A DNA stretch of 16,289 nucleotides from Anaerolineae bacterium (GTDB taxonomy: Bacteria > Chloroflexota > Anaerolineae > 4572-78 > NAK82): the NCBI GenBank assembly GCA_030597485.1, contig JAUVRU010000010.1:1-16289 (forward strand), given 5' to 3'. Positions 1 to 6,739 of this stretch are shown one piece after another. Position numbers and translations under genes: made by a program. Numbering within the stretch: the stretch's first letter is position 1; every line of letters begins with the position of its first letter. The notes under the pieces were generated by a model. That model worked only from the letters and a program-made list of their open reading frames with translations, was not told the origin of the DNA and did no database searches.

Positions 1-419
1 ATGTCGAACGTGGTGGTTCCGCCAGGCCCGACGGCACCGATACCGCCGGTGACGAAGACCGATATGCCCACTGCTGCCGCAATCGCCAGAGTCGAACCCC
101 CGGTGGTGGCGGCGTGCAGTCTCCGAGCAACGACCAACGGGATGTCACGCTCCCCAACCTTGACGATCTCCTTACTGGTGGAGAAGAAGCGGATTTCCTC
201 CTCCGTCAACCCCACCGTTATCTCGCCGGCGCTGATGCCGATGGTGGCCGGCACCGCGCCCTTCGAGCGGACAATCTCCTCCACCGCCAGGGCGGTCTCC
301 AGGTTGGTGGGATAGGGCATGCCGTGGGCAATGATCGTCGTTTCCAGGGCCACCACCGGCGAGCCGTCTGCCAGCGCGCTTTCGACTTCCGGGTTCACGC
401 GAATCGATTCTGTTTGCAT
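1..419 (-). CDS. psuG: Pseudouridine-5'-phosphate glycosidase (PsuG), 5' part, cut by the window's left edge
   Basis: PsuG cleaves (reversibly) the C-C glycosidic bond of pseudouridine 5'-phosphate to uracil and ribose 5-phosphate in the cytoplasm. The visible 139 residues carry the family's hallmarks: a PVVALETTIIAHGMPYP block at residues 21-37 with the catalytic Glu26, the KVGERD stretch with the expected active-site Lys87, and the FVTGGIGAVGPGG loop near residues 122-134, ending at TTFD where the family continues into its second half. Full-length members are about 300 residues, so just over half is missing. The ATG at 419 follows a purine-rich AGGTGGGGA ribosome binding site. It is the last visible gene of the cluster, 159 bp downstream of a PfkB kinase. 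In many bacteria PsuG pairs with a PfkB-type pseudouridine kinase (PsuK), which supports the call. Family assignment is firm. Exact substrate (pseudouridine or another C-nucleotide) is inferred. Confidence 0.92.
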   Translation of the reverse strand, partial: MQTESIRVNPEVESALADGSPVVALETTIIAHGMPYPTNLETALAVEEIVRSKGAVPATIGISAGEITVGLTEEEIRFFSTSKEIVKVGERDIPLVVARRLHAATTGGSTLAIAAAVGISVFVTGGIGAVGPGGTTTFD

Positions 420-543
420 AGTTCCCCACCTTTCAATGACTCCACTGCAATAAACGAGGATCTACCGCCCACCTGCCCCCGCGCTGCCGCGCAGCGGCGG
501 TGCCGGGGGGAGCACGCGGAGTCCGCAGAGATTTCATAAGATT

Positions 544-662
544 TTCTCCCTGGCCTTCCGGCAGGACAGGCTGCGCTCTCAGCGTTCTCCCTGGCCCGCT
601 GGCGAGCCACCTGTGCCTGCGCCGCAGGTGCGGGCAGGACGGGCCGCGGTGAGAAGGCGTTC
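544..662. repeat. Imperfect duplicated GC-rich repeat unit at the pfkB 3' end
   Basis: The 12-mer TTCTCCCTGGCC occurs at 544-555 and again at 585-596. Each copy is followed by a related block: GCAGGACAGGCTGCG at 561-575 and GCAGGACGGGCCGCG at 635-649. Each then runs into a GCGTTCT or near-identical end (583-589 and 656-662). The second unit also holds a small hairpin, CCTGC-GCC-GCAGG, at 616-628. The repeat spans the stop codon of the PfkB gene and encodes its last roughly 25 residues. It looks like an intergenic repeat that duplicated into the 3' end of the gene. Confidence 0.55.
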
Positions 663-1640
663 TTTCAGACGAGTCTTCAATAGGCATATTCGGGAGGCCA
701 GCTCTTCGTCTCCCTGTTGACTCACAAACCGGATCACGTCATCCAGCGTCGGGGATGCCGAGTGGCCACCGCGTTGGGCGATGACGTGAACGGCGGCTGC
801 GTGGCCGACCCTGGCCGCCTCAGTCAGCTCCAGGCCGTGCAAACAGGCCGTCAGGAAGCCACCACAGAAAGCATCGCCAGCCCCGGTCGTGTCCACCACC
901 TCCGTGGCCGGGTACGCAGGAACAAAGCACTCCTCCCGGTCAGACGCGATGTAGCATCCCCGGCGGCCCAGCTTGACCACCACCGTCTTGGGTCCAAGGT
1001 CGCGGATAGCGGCAGCGCCCTCACGCGGGTCATCCCGGCCGGTCATCAGGCCGGTTTCATCACTGTTGGGAAAGATGAAATCCAGGTCAGCCAGGATATC
1101 GGGGGGCCTGTCCCGGACTTCCCCAGCGAACTGAACGGATGGATCCAATGAGATGGTCGCGCCCCTTTCCCGGGCCCGAGCCATCAGGGCCAGCGCCGTC
1201 TCTCTGGAGCATGCGTCCTGAAACGTATACGCCGACACGTGCAGATGATCTTGGGGACCGATCAGTTCTGGGGGAATCGTTCCATAGCGCACCATGGTGA
1301 TCGCCCCCCGAAAGGAATAGAACGTCCGCTCGCCGTCGGCGTTCACCATGTCAATGATGATGGCGGTGGGCGCTTCCGTCTGGCGCACGTATCTGGTGCC
1401 AACTGAGTTGACCCGCAAGTCGTCAACAAGCGCTTGGGCCAGATGATCGGAACCGGTTACACCGACGAAGTCGACCGCCATGCCCAGGCGTGCAGCCGTC
1501 ACCGCACAGTTGGCGGCGGACCCGCCAGGTATGAGCGAGATGTGGTCAGCGGTGACATCGTGCCCAACACTGGGCGCGGCCTGGAATTGAACCAGGACAT
1601 CAATAGTGATATCACCGTAGACAACCAACCTTGGCGTCAC
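579..1640 (-). CDS. PfkB-family carbohydrate kinase, candidate pseudouridine kinase partner of PsuG
   Basis: ATP-dependent sugar or nucleoside kinase of the ribokinase/PfkB fold, about 353 residues. Visible motifs are the N-terminal YGDITIDVL strand (residues 8-16), the GGSAAN sugar-binding motif (39-44), the PNSDE segment (191-195), and the C-terminal DTTGAGDAF signature (250-258) with Asp256 as the catalytic base. Three GTG codons lie at 1649, 1646 and 1640. The one at 1640 sits 8 nt after GGAG and is the best spaced, so I start there; the longest form adds three residues. The PfkB core normally ends near residue 308. The last 25 residues, rich in Ala, Gly, Pro and Arg, are encoded by duplicated GC-rich repeat DNA and are probably not functional. 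Being next to psuG it may phosphorylate pseudouridine, but kinases of this family are hard to assign and ribose, adenosine or another sugar remain possible. Confidence 0.85.
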   Translation of the reverse strand: MTPRLVVYGDITIDVLVQFQAAPSVGHDVTADHISLIPGGSAANCAVTAARLGMAVDFVGVTGSDHLAQALVDDLRVNSVGTRYVRQTEAPTAIIIDMVNADGERTFYSFRGAITMVRYGTIPPELIGPQDHLHVSAYTFQDACSRETALALMARARERGATISLDPSVQFAGEVRDRPPDILADLDFIFPNSDETGLMTGRDDPREGAAAIRDLGPKTVVVKLGRRGCYIASDREECFVPAYPATEVVDTTGAGDAFCGGFLTACLHGLELTEAARVGHAAAVHVIAQRGGHSASPTLDDVIRFVSQQGDEELASRICLLKTRLKERLLTAARPARTCGAGTGGSPAGQGER

Positions 1641-1861
1641 TCTCACCACTCCGTATATTCTGGACAGGACTGGCAGTCCTGATCACTAGTCCCCATGCAA
1701 GCTCAGCCAGTCCGACAGAGACAACAAATTCTGGGGTAGAGTCGCCGATGAAGGACTGCCAGTCCTATTCCACCCGAAGGCGGCCGCGACCCAGCCCCCC
1801 GGCGTAGTCCATCTGCCTCCCATTAGGACCACGGCCGGCGTGACCGAATGAATGAAGGGTC
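1641..1861. other. Intergenic region with an inverted pair of 15-bp palindromes
   Basis: This 221-bp gap separates the AOR stop from the PfkB start within a run of same-strand genes. It carries the PfkB ribosome binding site at its low-coordinate end (GGAG at 1649-1652). AGGACTGGCAGTCCT lies at 1666-1680 and its exact reverse complement AGGACTGCCAGTCCT at 1752-1766. Each is itself a near-perfect palindrome. Between them CTA-gt-CCCCA (1686-1695) can pair with TGGGGTAG (1732-1739). I see no T-run that would make a standard terminator and no convincing promoter. Confidence 0.6.
1666..1766. repeat. Terminal inverted repeat structure, 15-bp palindromic arms
   Basis: Two 15-bp arms at 1666-1680 and 1752-1766 are perfect reverse complements separated by 71 bp, and each arm is also internally symmetric (AGGACT...AGTCCT). 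A nested weaker inverted repeat lies between them. The layout resembles the longer element at 4579-4703: palindromic arms of the form GGAC-N-GTCC around a structured core. It could be a small non-autonomous repeat, an operator pair or a processing hairpin. The sequence alone does not decide. Confidence 0.6.
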
Positions 1862-3748
1862 TTACGTCGGCTCCGACTCCGCCATCAGCCACGTCAGACC
1901 CAGCTCAGCCAGCTTGGCAGGGCCAGGCATGCCCCTCTCGTCCCAGCCAGCCATCTGATAGTACAGCTGGAGCGCGCGGGCGAATTCCTCCCGATCCAGG
2001 GCCTGCCCGGCCACGGCGCCACTCCCCAGCGGCTCGAACAAGCGCGACGGAAGCGTGTCGTCGGCCGGGGTGAACCCCTCCCGGTTGTTGAACAGCCGTG
2101 CCATCGTGTTTGCCCGCTCCCCCACCTTCATCAGCTCGAACACGCTCATATCCCAGCCGGCAGCAGCGTTGATGGTGTCCCTCAGGCGGTTCAGTTCCAG
2201 TGCGCCCAAGGGTGTCCCCACGAAGTCACACATGCCAACCGCATCGTACAGACTCCAGACCATCTGGGTGTAGAAGAAAGCCCGCACCTTTTGGGGAGAT
2301 AGCGTTGCCCTGTCTACCGGCTCCAGCAAGCCCAGCTGACTGAGCTCGTGCTGGAAGTTTCCAAATCCCTCGTACACGGGATCGTGCGGCGCTTCCATAT
2401 GATCGGCACCCGTGGGGGATAGGGCGTAGGCAAGCGCCAGGCCTTGCTTGCCCCGGGGCTCATGCATCGGCAGCTCCTGCCCCTTGACGTGCAGCGCGAA
2501 CCGCTCGGCTCCCCCTCCCAGTTGACTGGCCGCCTGTTTCACGCCATCTGCCAACAGATTTCCGATTCCGTCGCGGTGGGCGATCTTGTGAATCATCTGG
2601 ATCACGGCATCGGCGTTGCCCCAGACCAGCTCGATCCCATCGGTGTCGTCCCGAGTCAGAATGCCATTCTCGTAACATTCCATGGCGAAGGCGATGGTCG
2701 CCCCGGTGGAGATGCTGTCCATCACATAGCGGTTAATCCACTCAGACGCCTCGGCGATGGCCTCCAGGTCGCCGACATCACAGAGAGAGCCAGTGGCCGC
2801 TATCGTCTCGTATTCCATACCGCCGTACTTGGGAGTGACTCCCCGATCGGGCACCGCCACCTCGCGCTTGCAGGCGACGGCGCAGGCGAAGCAGGTGCCC
2901 CGGTTGACCAGGATAGTGTCAGATATGGCCTGGCCAGATATGGAATCAGCCATGTCGAAAGAGCCATCGCGGAAGTTGTGCGTCGGCAGGATGCCGGCCT
3001 CGTTCAGCATCGCAACCACCCTGCCAGTGCCGTCCAGGTGCAGCGCGTCCGTATCACGATCATAGTTCTCTCCGAACCACCGCAACACCTCTTGGGCTGC
3101 ATCGCCGTCCGCGGCCGCTATTCTGCCCCGTCCCCGAACGACGATCGCCTTCAGGTTCTTGCTGGCCATTACCGCACCCAGGCCGGCCCGGCCGTGGAAG
3201 TGGCGCAGCTGGTTGGTCAAAGCCGCGAATCGCACCCGGTTCTCGCCAGCCACGCCCGTCTGCAGGACTCGGATGCGCTTGTCGCCAAGCTCGCCTTCCA
3301 GCCCATCTTGCACCTCGCCCGACAACTGACCCCAATACCGGCTGGCATCGCGGATCTCACATTCGTCGCCGTGGACGAACAGATAGACGGGATTCGCTGC
3401 CCGACCGTGGACGACAATCCCATCGAAGCCGGCCCGCTTCAGCTCCGGGCCCCAATAGCCACCTGCCTGCGACACGCCAAATCCTCCTGTCAATGGGGAT
3501 TTTCCGGCTGCGCTATAGCGACTGGCGCCGGACAGGGGTAGGCCATTGATGACGCTGGTCATGAGGATGAGCAAGTTGTCAGGACCCAACGGGTCCACTC
3601 GCGGCTTCAGATCCCGCAGCAGAAGGTAGGATGACAGCGCACTTCCGCCCAGGAACGTCCGGTAGATGATGTCATCCAGTTCTTCGGACCACCATCGTGC
3701 TTGCGTGAGATCAACGTGCAGTATCTTGCCATTGTAGCTTCCGCGCAT
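1862..3748 (-). CDS. aor: Tungsten-dependent aldehyde:ferredoxin oxidoreductase (AOR family)
   Basis: A 628-residue protein of the usual AOR length (about 600-620), predicted to oxidise an aldehyde to the acid with ferredoxin as electron acceptor, using a tungsten bis-pterin cofactor and one [4Fe-4S] cluster in the cytoplasm. The pterin-binding segments are AGKSPLTGGFG (81-91) and HGRAGLGAVMASKNLKAI (185-202). The cluster ligands are C286-x2-C289-x3-C293 and the distant C507 in LYDAVGMC. All four are present, so the enzyme looks intact. The ATG at 3748 follows AAAGGA about ten bases upstream and lies 41 bp after the SDR stop. Which AOR subfamily (AOR, FOR, GAPOR-like, WOR) cannot be told from sequence by eye. 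Its place in a sugar and nucleoside cluster suggests a small aldehyde such as glyceraldehyde or glycolaldehyde, or one released by the aldolase. This is inference. Confidence 0.93.
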   Translation of the reverse strand: MRGSYNGKILHVDLTQARWWSEELDDIIYRTFLGGSALSSYLLLRDLKPRVDPLGPDNLLILMTSVINGLPLSGASRYSAAGKSPLTGGFGVSQAGGYWGPELKRAGFDGIVVHGRAANPVYLFVHGDECEIRDASRYWGQLSGEVQDGLEGELGDKRIRVLQTGVAGENRVRFAALTNQLRHFHGRAGLGAVMASKNLKAIVVRGRGRIAAADGDAAQEVLRWFGENYDRDTDALHLDGTGRVVAMLNEAGILPTHNFRDGSFDMADSISGQAISDTILVNRGTCFACAVACKREVAVPDRGVTPKYGGMEYETIAATGSLCDVGDLEAIAEASEWINRYVMDSISTGATIAFAMECYENGILTRDDTDGIELVWGNADAVIQMIHKIAHRDGIGNLLADGVKQAASQLGGGAERFALHVKGQELPMHEPRGKQGLALAYALSPTGADHMEAPHDPVYEGFGNFQHELSQLGLLEPVDRATLSPQKVRAFFYTQMVWSLYDAVGMCDFVGTPLGALELNRLRDTINAAAGWDMSVFELMKVGERANTMARLFNNREGFTPADDTLPSRLFEPLGSGAVAGQALDREEFARALQLYYQMAGWDERGMPGPAKLAELGLTWLMAESEPT

Positions 3749-3789
3749 TGTCAGTAGGTCCTTTCATCGGTACTGGGATCAGACAGGTG

Positions 3790-4554
3790 CTAAAACGGCC
3801 AGTTTCGTCCCAGGGTGTTGCCCCCATCCGGGAACAGACACTGTCCGGTCAGGTACTCCGCTTCATCGGAGGCGAAGAAAAGCACCGCCGTGATCACATC
3901 ACTGGGCAGGCCCAGGCGGCCCAAAGGATGCATGCAAACAAGCTGATCTTCCCGGCCGGCGATCACATCGGCGGTGGCTTTGGTCTTCACGTAGGTGGGG
4001 GCCACGGCGTTGACGGTGATATGATAAGGTGCCAGCTCCACTGCCATTGACTTGGTCAGCATCGCCACACCGGCCTTCGCCACTGAGTAATGGGTACGAT
4101 CTGGTTGCGTTTGAAAACCGGCGATTGAGCTGATGTTGATGATCCGGCCGTACCGCTGGCGGACCATGTGCCGTGCCACCGCCTGGGAACAGAAGAAGGT
4201 TCCCTTCATGTTCAGGTCGATGCACTCATCCCACAATTCCTCATCAACGTCCAGGAAGGGCGCTGCCCGAATCTTGCCGCCGGCGTTGTTCACCAGGATG
4301 TCGATTCGCCCAAACTGCTCGACCACAGCTGCTGCCATACGACCGACCTGGGACGGTGAGACGACATCCGCCTGCCAGGTCAGCGCCTGCCCGCCCGAGG
4401 CAGTCACCCGATCAGCCGTCTGCTGGGCAGCCTCAGCATCTCGAAGGTAGTTCACCACCACGGTTGCCCCTTCGCCACCCAGCGCGACAGCGATCGCCTG
4501 GCCGATACCCCGCGATCCACCGGTAACCAGCGCCACCTTGCCTTGAAACTTCAC
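3790..4554 (-). CDS. Classical short-chain dehydrogenase/reductase (SDR)
   Basis: A 254-residue cytoplasmic NAD(P)-dependent oxidoreductase of the FabG/glucose-dehydrogenase type. Motifs: cofactor-binding TGGSRGIG (11-18), NNAG (89-92), Asn115, the catalytic serine pair at 142-143, and YSVAK with Tyr156 and Lys160. The start is the GTG at 4554, ten bases after GGAG within AGGAGA; the frame stays open upstream to 4644, but that part would be translated from the inverted-repeat element and has no ribosome binding site. The C-terminal LFPDGGNTL block is typical of sugar-acting members. In this cluster it could oxidise a pentose, a sugar alcohol or a sugar acid. It is followed 41 bp later by AOR and preceded by a 341-bp structured gap, so it may begin its own transcription unit. 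Substrate is unknown. Confidence 0.9.
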   Translation of the reverse strand: MKFQGKVALVTGGSRGIGQAIAVALGGEGATVVVNYLRDAEAAQQTADRVTASGGQALTWQADVVSPSQVGRMAAAVVEQFGRIDILVNNAGGKIRAAPFLDVDEELWDECIDLNMKGTFFCSQAVARHMVRQRYGRIINISSIAGFQTQPDRTHYSVAKAGVAMLTKSMAVELAPYHITVNAVAPTYVKTKATADVIAGREDQLVCMHPLGRLGLPSDVITAVLFFASDEAEYLTGQCLFPDGGNTLGRNWPF

Positions 4555-4570
4555 GATAACAGTTCTCCTC

Positions 4571-4576
4571 ATTATA
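4571..4576 (-). promoter_or_regulatory. Possible minus-strand -10 box upstream of the SDR
   Basis: A perfect TATAAT reads on the minus strand from 4576 to 4571. The region 16-18 bp upstream gives only poor -35 matches such as TCGAAT. The palindrome TGGACAAAGTCCA sits in the spacer, where a regulator could bind. A start point 6-8 bases downstream would fall inside the ribosome binding site, leaving a very short leader, so this may be coincidence. Confidence 0.3.
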
Positions 4577-4578
4577 AT

Positions 4579-4703
4579 AGCTGGACTTTGTCCATTCGAG
4601 GAGTTTGCATCCCCAGATGCAAATGTGGCCACGAGATACGGCATCTGAGGATGCCTTGCTCCGCAAGATATAGTCGCATTGGTGAAATGGACAAAGTCCA
4701 GCT
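4579..4703. repeat. MITE-like or structured-RNA element: 18-bp inverted repeats around three hairpins
   Basis: AGCTGGACTTTGTCCATT at 4579-4596 is the exact reverse complement of 4686-4703. Each arm contains the palindrome TGGAC-TTT-GTCCA. Inside lie three consecutive hairpins: TTTGCATC/GATGCAAA with a 4-base loop (4604-4623), GGCATC/GATGCC with a 4-base loop (4640-4655), and CTTGC/GCAAG with a 3-base loop (4655-4667). The GCATC and GATGC segments of the first two could also pair with each other. As RNA this would fold into a long closed stem with three branches. Confidence 0.7.
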
Positions 4704-4895
4704 TAGACTGAGTCTGTTCGCTTCTGGGGGCAGAGCCTGGACACTCACCCCCAAATCCAAACCCGGCCTACGACGGAAAACATTTCACGGCAGTTGTCAG
4801 TCGTCGGGGCCAGGCAATCGAACCATAACTCTCGAATAACGTGCCCTTACGCTGGTTTCAACTAAGACGAGACACTTCCACATTCGAGGATTGCC

Positions 4896-5795
4896 CTATC
4901 TGCGTCCAATCCCCGAAATCGGCGTTCCATTGCTTGGGAACAGAACCGATCGCCAGCCGGCAACCAACGCCGGCAAGTCCTCCACATGCAGGTCAGGGCA
5001 AACGTCACCATCCTGCATGTCCTGCAACGTGCTAACGCCCGTCAGGATAAGGATCGTGGTCATGTTGGCTCGCCTGCCGCCCTCAACGTCGGTCAGCAAG
5101 CCATCACCCAGGACGGCGGTATTATCCGGGCTAGCACCCAGCCGGTTGAGACACAGAGCGAAAATGTACGTCTCTGGCTTGCCAACGACGACCGGTTTGA
5201 CGCCGCCAGCGGCCTCCATCGCGACGGCAACCGTCCCGGCCCCTGGCACCAAGCCCTCCTGCGTGGGGTAGACCGGATCCGGATTGGTGGCCACGAACGA
5301 TGCGCCGTCACGAATGAGAAGCCCGGCTGTCTTCAACTTATCATACGTCAGCTGACGATCCAGTCCGGCGACGACCACGCTGGCGTTGTCGGCGGAAACG
5401 CTGTATCCCGCCCCCGATATGGCCGCCTCCAATCCCTCCTCGCCAACGCAGTAGACAGAACGAGGCGGTGGGAAGTGTTCTCGCAGATACTGGGCAGCGG
5501 CAACGCTTGACGTGATCATATCGTCCGGCCGGAGGCGGTCAACGTTGATCCCCATGGAGGCCAGCCGGTCACGGTATTGATCGGGCCTGCGTGTCGAGTT
5601 GTTGGTAGCCAGCATGAAACGGATGGAGGCATCCGACAAGAAGTCGAGAAACTCATTGACACCGGGCAGGGCGGAGGTGCCGCGATACAGCACCCCATCC
5701 ATGTCGATAATCAGGTTGCGGATGGGCTTCAAGACCTGCCAACGGTCCGTTGTCATGGGTGATGACCCCACAAGGTTGGATCCTCGTCCGTTCAT
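4896..5795 (-). CDS. HAD-superfamily sugar-phosphate phosphatase, NagD/PGP type
   Basis: A cytoplasmic Mg-dependent phosphatase of the HAD subclass IIA. Numbered from the internal ATG at 5756, motif I is DMDGVLYRG with nucleophile Asp18 and acid/base Asp20. Motif II is TNNST, motif III the VVGKPE lysine, and motif IV GDGLLTD. The start at 5795 overlaps the preceding dehydratase stop as ATGA, suggesting translational coupling. The alternative ATG at 5756 has GGGG nine bases upstream and removes 13 poorly conserved residues; I cannot exclude it. Family members hydrolyse phosphoglycolate, pyridoxal phosphate, nucleotides or sugar phosphates. In this cluster a likely job is releasing pentose from pentose phosphate made by PsuG or the kinases. 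That role is inferred. Confidence 0.87.
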   Translation of the reverse strand: MNGRGSNLVGSSPMTTDRWQVLKPIRNLIIDMDGVLYRGTSALPGVNEFLDFLSDASIRFMLATNNSTRRPDQYRDRLASMGINVDRLRPDDMITSSVAAAQYLREHFPPPRSVYCVGEEGLEAAISGAGYSVSADNASVVVAGLDRQLTYDKLKTAGLLIRDGASFVATNPDPVYPTQEGLVPGAGTVAVAMEAAGGVKPVVVGKPETYIFALCLNRLGASPDNTAVLGDGLLTDVEGGRRANMTTILILTGVSTLQDMQDGDVCPDLHVEDLPALVAGWRSVLFPSNGTPISGIGRR

Positions 5796-6697
5796 TTGGT
5801 GGCGTAGGCAATCTCGTTGCTCAAGGTGCCAATGATGTCTATGGTGATGTCCACCCGGTCGCCCGGGTTGAGCGTGAAATCATCAGGCGGCACGACGCCA
5901 GTGCCGGTGAGCAGGAAGACACCATAGGGGAACTCGTTGTCTCTCCCCAGGAAGTCACTCAGATGGCTGATCGAGCGAGTCATCCGCGCGGTGGTGGTCT
6001 CTCCCGCGAAGATGTTCCTGCCACCACGTACGATCTCTATCTGAATCCTCAGATTAGTGACGTCTTCGACTTGATCGGCAAGCACGATGGTCGGCCCCAG
6101 CCCACAGCAGCGACTCCAGATCTTCGCCTGGGGTATGTATATCGGGTTTTCTCCCTCGATGTCTCTGGAACTCAGATCATTTCCCACCGTATAGCCGATG
6201 ACCTGCAGCGCCGGATTGAACAGGACAACCAACTCTGGTTCCGGTACCATCCATTTGGAATCGTTTCGGATGAACAGCGTCTCGTTATGCCCCACCACCC
6301 GATTGGGGGTCGCTTTGAAGAAGATCTCCGGGCGCTCGGCTGAGTACACGCGGTCGTACACGTCACTTCCCTTTGACTCCTCTCGGCGGGCCACCCGGCT
6401 GCGCTCGTAGGTAACGCCGGCAGCCCACACTTCCTGACGATCAATGGGCCTGAGCAGATATGTGGCGTCGCCGCCTGCCTGGCTGTCCAGATCGGCCAGC
6501 GCAAAGGAGTCAGCCTGATCCAACAGGCCGGCCAGGTAATCCGTGAGTGACCCTGGCTGATCCCAGCTCCAGAGCAGCAGGTCGGTCAACGATTGCAGGT
6601 GGGCATGGCCCTGGCTTGACAGGTTATTCACGGTATCCTGGTGGATCAGACCCAGCTGTGGTCCCAGGTTGGGATCGTGGAATCGACAGAGGTTCAT
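5792..6697 (-). CDS. kdaD: FAH-fold 2-keto-3-deoxypentonate dehydratase (KdaD-like)
   Basis: A 301-residue member of the fumarylacetoacetate hydrolase superfamily, predicted to dehydrate 2-dehydro-3-deoxy-D-arabinonate (or its epimer) to 2,5-dioxopentanoate in the oxidative pentose (Weimberg-type) pathway. As I recall the archaeal KdaD family, the match is close over the RPEIFFKATPNR segment (122-133), the PEPEL metal motif (Glu153, Glu155), the ND with Asp174, the SRDIEGENPIYIPQAK block (177-192) with Lys192, and the GTGVVPP turn (265-271). These features separate it from plain FAH hydrolases or HpcE isomerases. The ATG at 6697 has AAGGAG nine bases upstream. The gene lies 28 bp after the ALDH stop and overlaps the HAD gene by 4 bp. 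The neighbouring 2,5-dioxovalerate-type ALDH performs the next step and strengthens the call. Confidence 0.88.
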   Translation of the reverse strand: MNLCRFHDPNLGPQLGLIHQDTVNNLSSQGHAHLQSLTDLLLWSWDQPGSLTDYLAGLLDQADSFALADLDSQAGGDATYLLRPIDRQEVWAAGVTYERSRVARREESKGSDVYDRVYSAERPEIFFKATPNRVVGHNETLFIRNDSKWMVPEPELVVLFNPALQVIGYTVGNDLSSRDIEGENPIYIPQAKIWSRCCGLGPTIVLADQVEDVTNLRIQIEIVRGGRNIFAGETTTARMTRSISHLSDFLGRDNEFPYGVFLLTGTGVVPPDDFTLNPGDRVDITIDIIGTLSNEIAYATK

Positions 6698-6720
6698 TTT
6701 CTGCCACTCCTTATGGGTGG

Positions 6721-6739
6721 GCCTCTCACCGGGAGAGGG
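6721..6739. other. Small hairpin at the ALDH stop codon
   Basis: CCTCTC and GAGAGG pair around a 5-base loop in the short ALDH-to-dehydratase junction and overlap the ALDH stop. No T-run follows. It may stabilise mRNA or tune translation of the next gene, or be chance. Confidence 0.35.

Larger units (their letters stand above)
4555..4895. other. 341-bp intergenic region: structured element, possible promoter, further hairpin
   Basis: This is the largest gap inside the minus-strand cluster. From the SDR side it holds the SDR ribosome binding site (4564-4570), a minus-strand TATAAT (4576-4571), the inverted-repeat element at 4579-4703, an AGACTGAGTCT palindrome (4705-4715), and a long imperfect stem formed by 4765-4775 and 4802-4811. 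No open reading frame here has a ribosome binding site or recognisable motif. No hairpin is followed by a T-run, so I call no intrinsic terminator for the HAD gene upstream. Confidence 0.6.

Noticed and set aside
2444..3541. Long plus-strand open frame (365 codons)
   Set aside because: It lies antisense to the AOR gene, whose four cluster cysteines and pterin motifs are clear. The plus frame shows no family motif.
4555..4644. N-terminal extension of the SDR
   Set aside because: It would be translated from the inverted-repeat element, lacks a ribosome binding site, and precedes a normal SDR N-terminus that has its own AGGAG-linked GTG.
4765..4811. Rho-independent terminator after the HAD phosphatase
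   Set aside because: The stem is imperfect with a long loop, and no T-run follows on the minus strand.
4812..4850. tRNA-like GGTTCGATT on the minus strand
   Set aside because: The flanking bases do not form a T-arm stem and no acceptor, anticodon or D-arm could be built.
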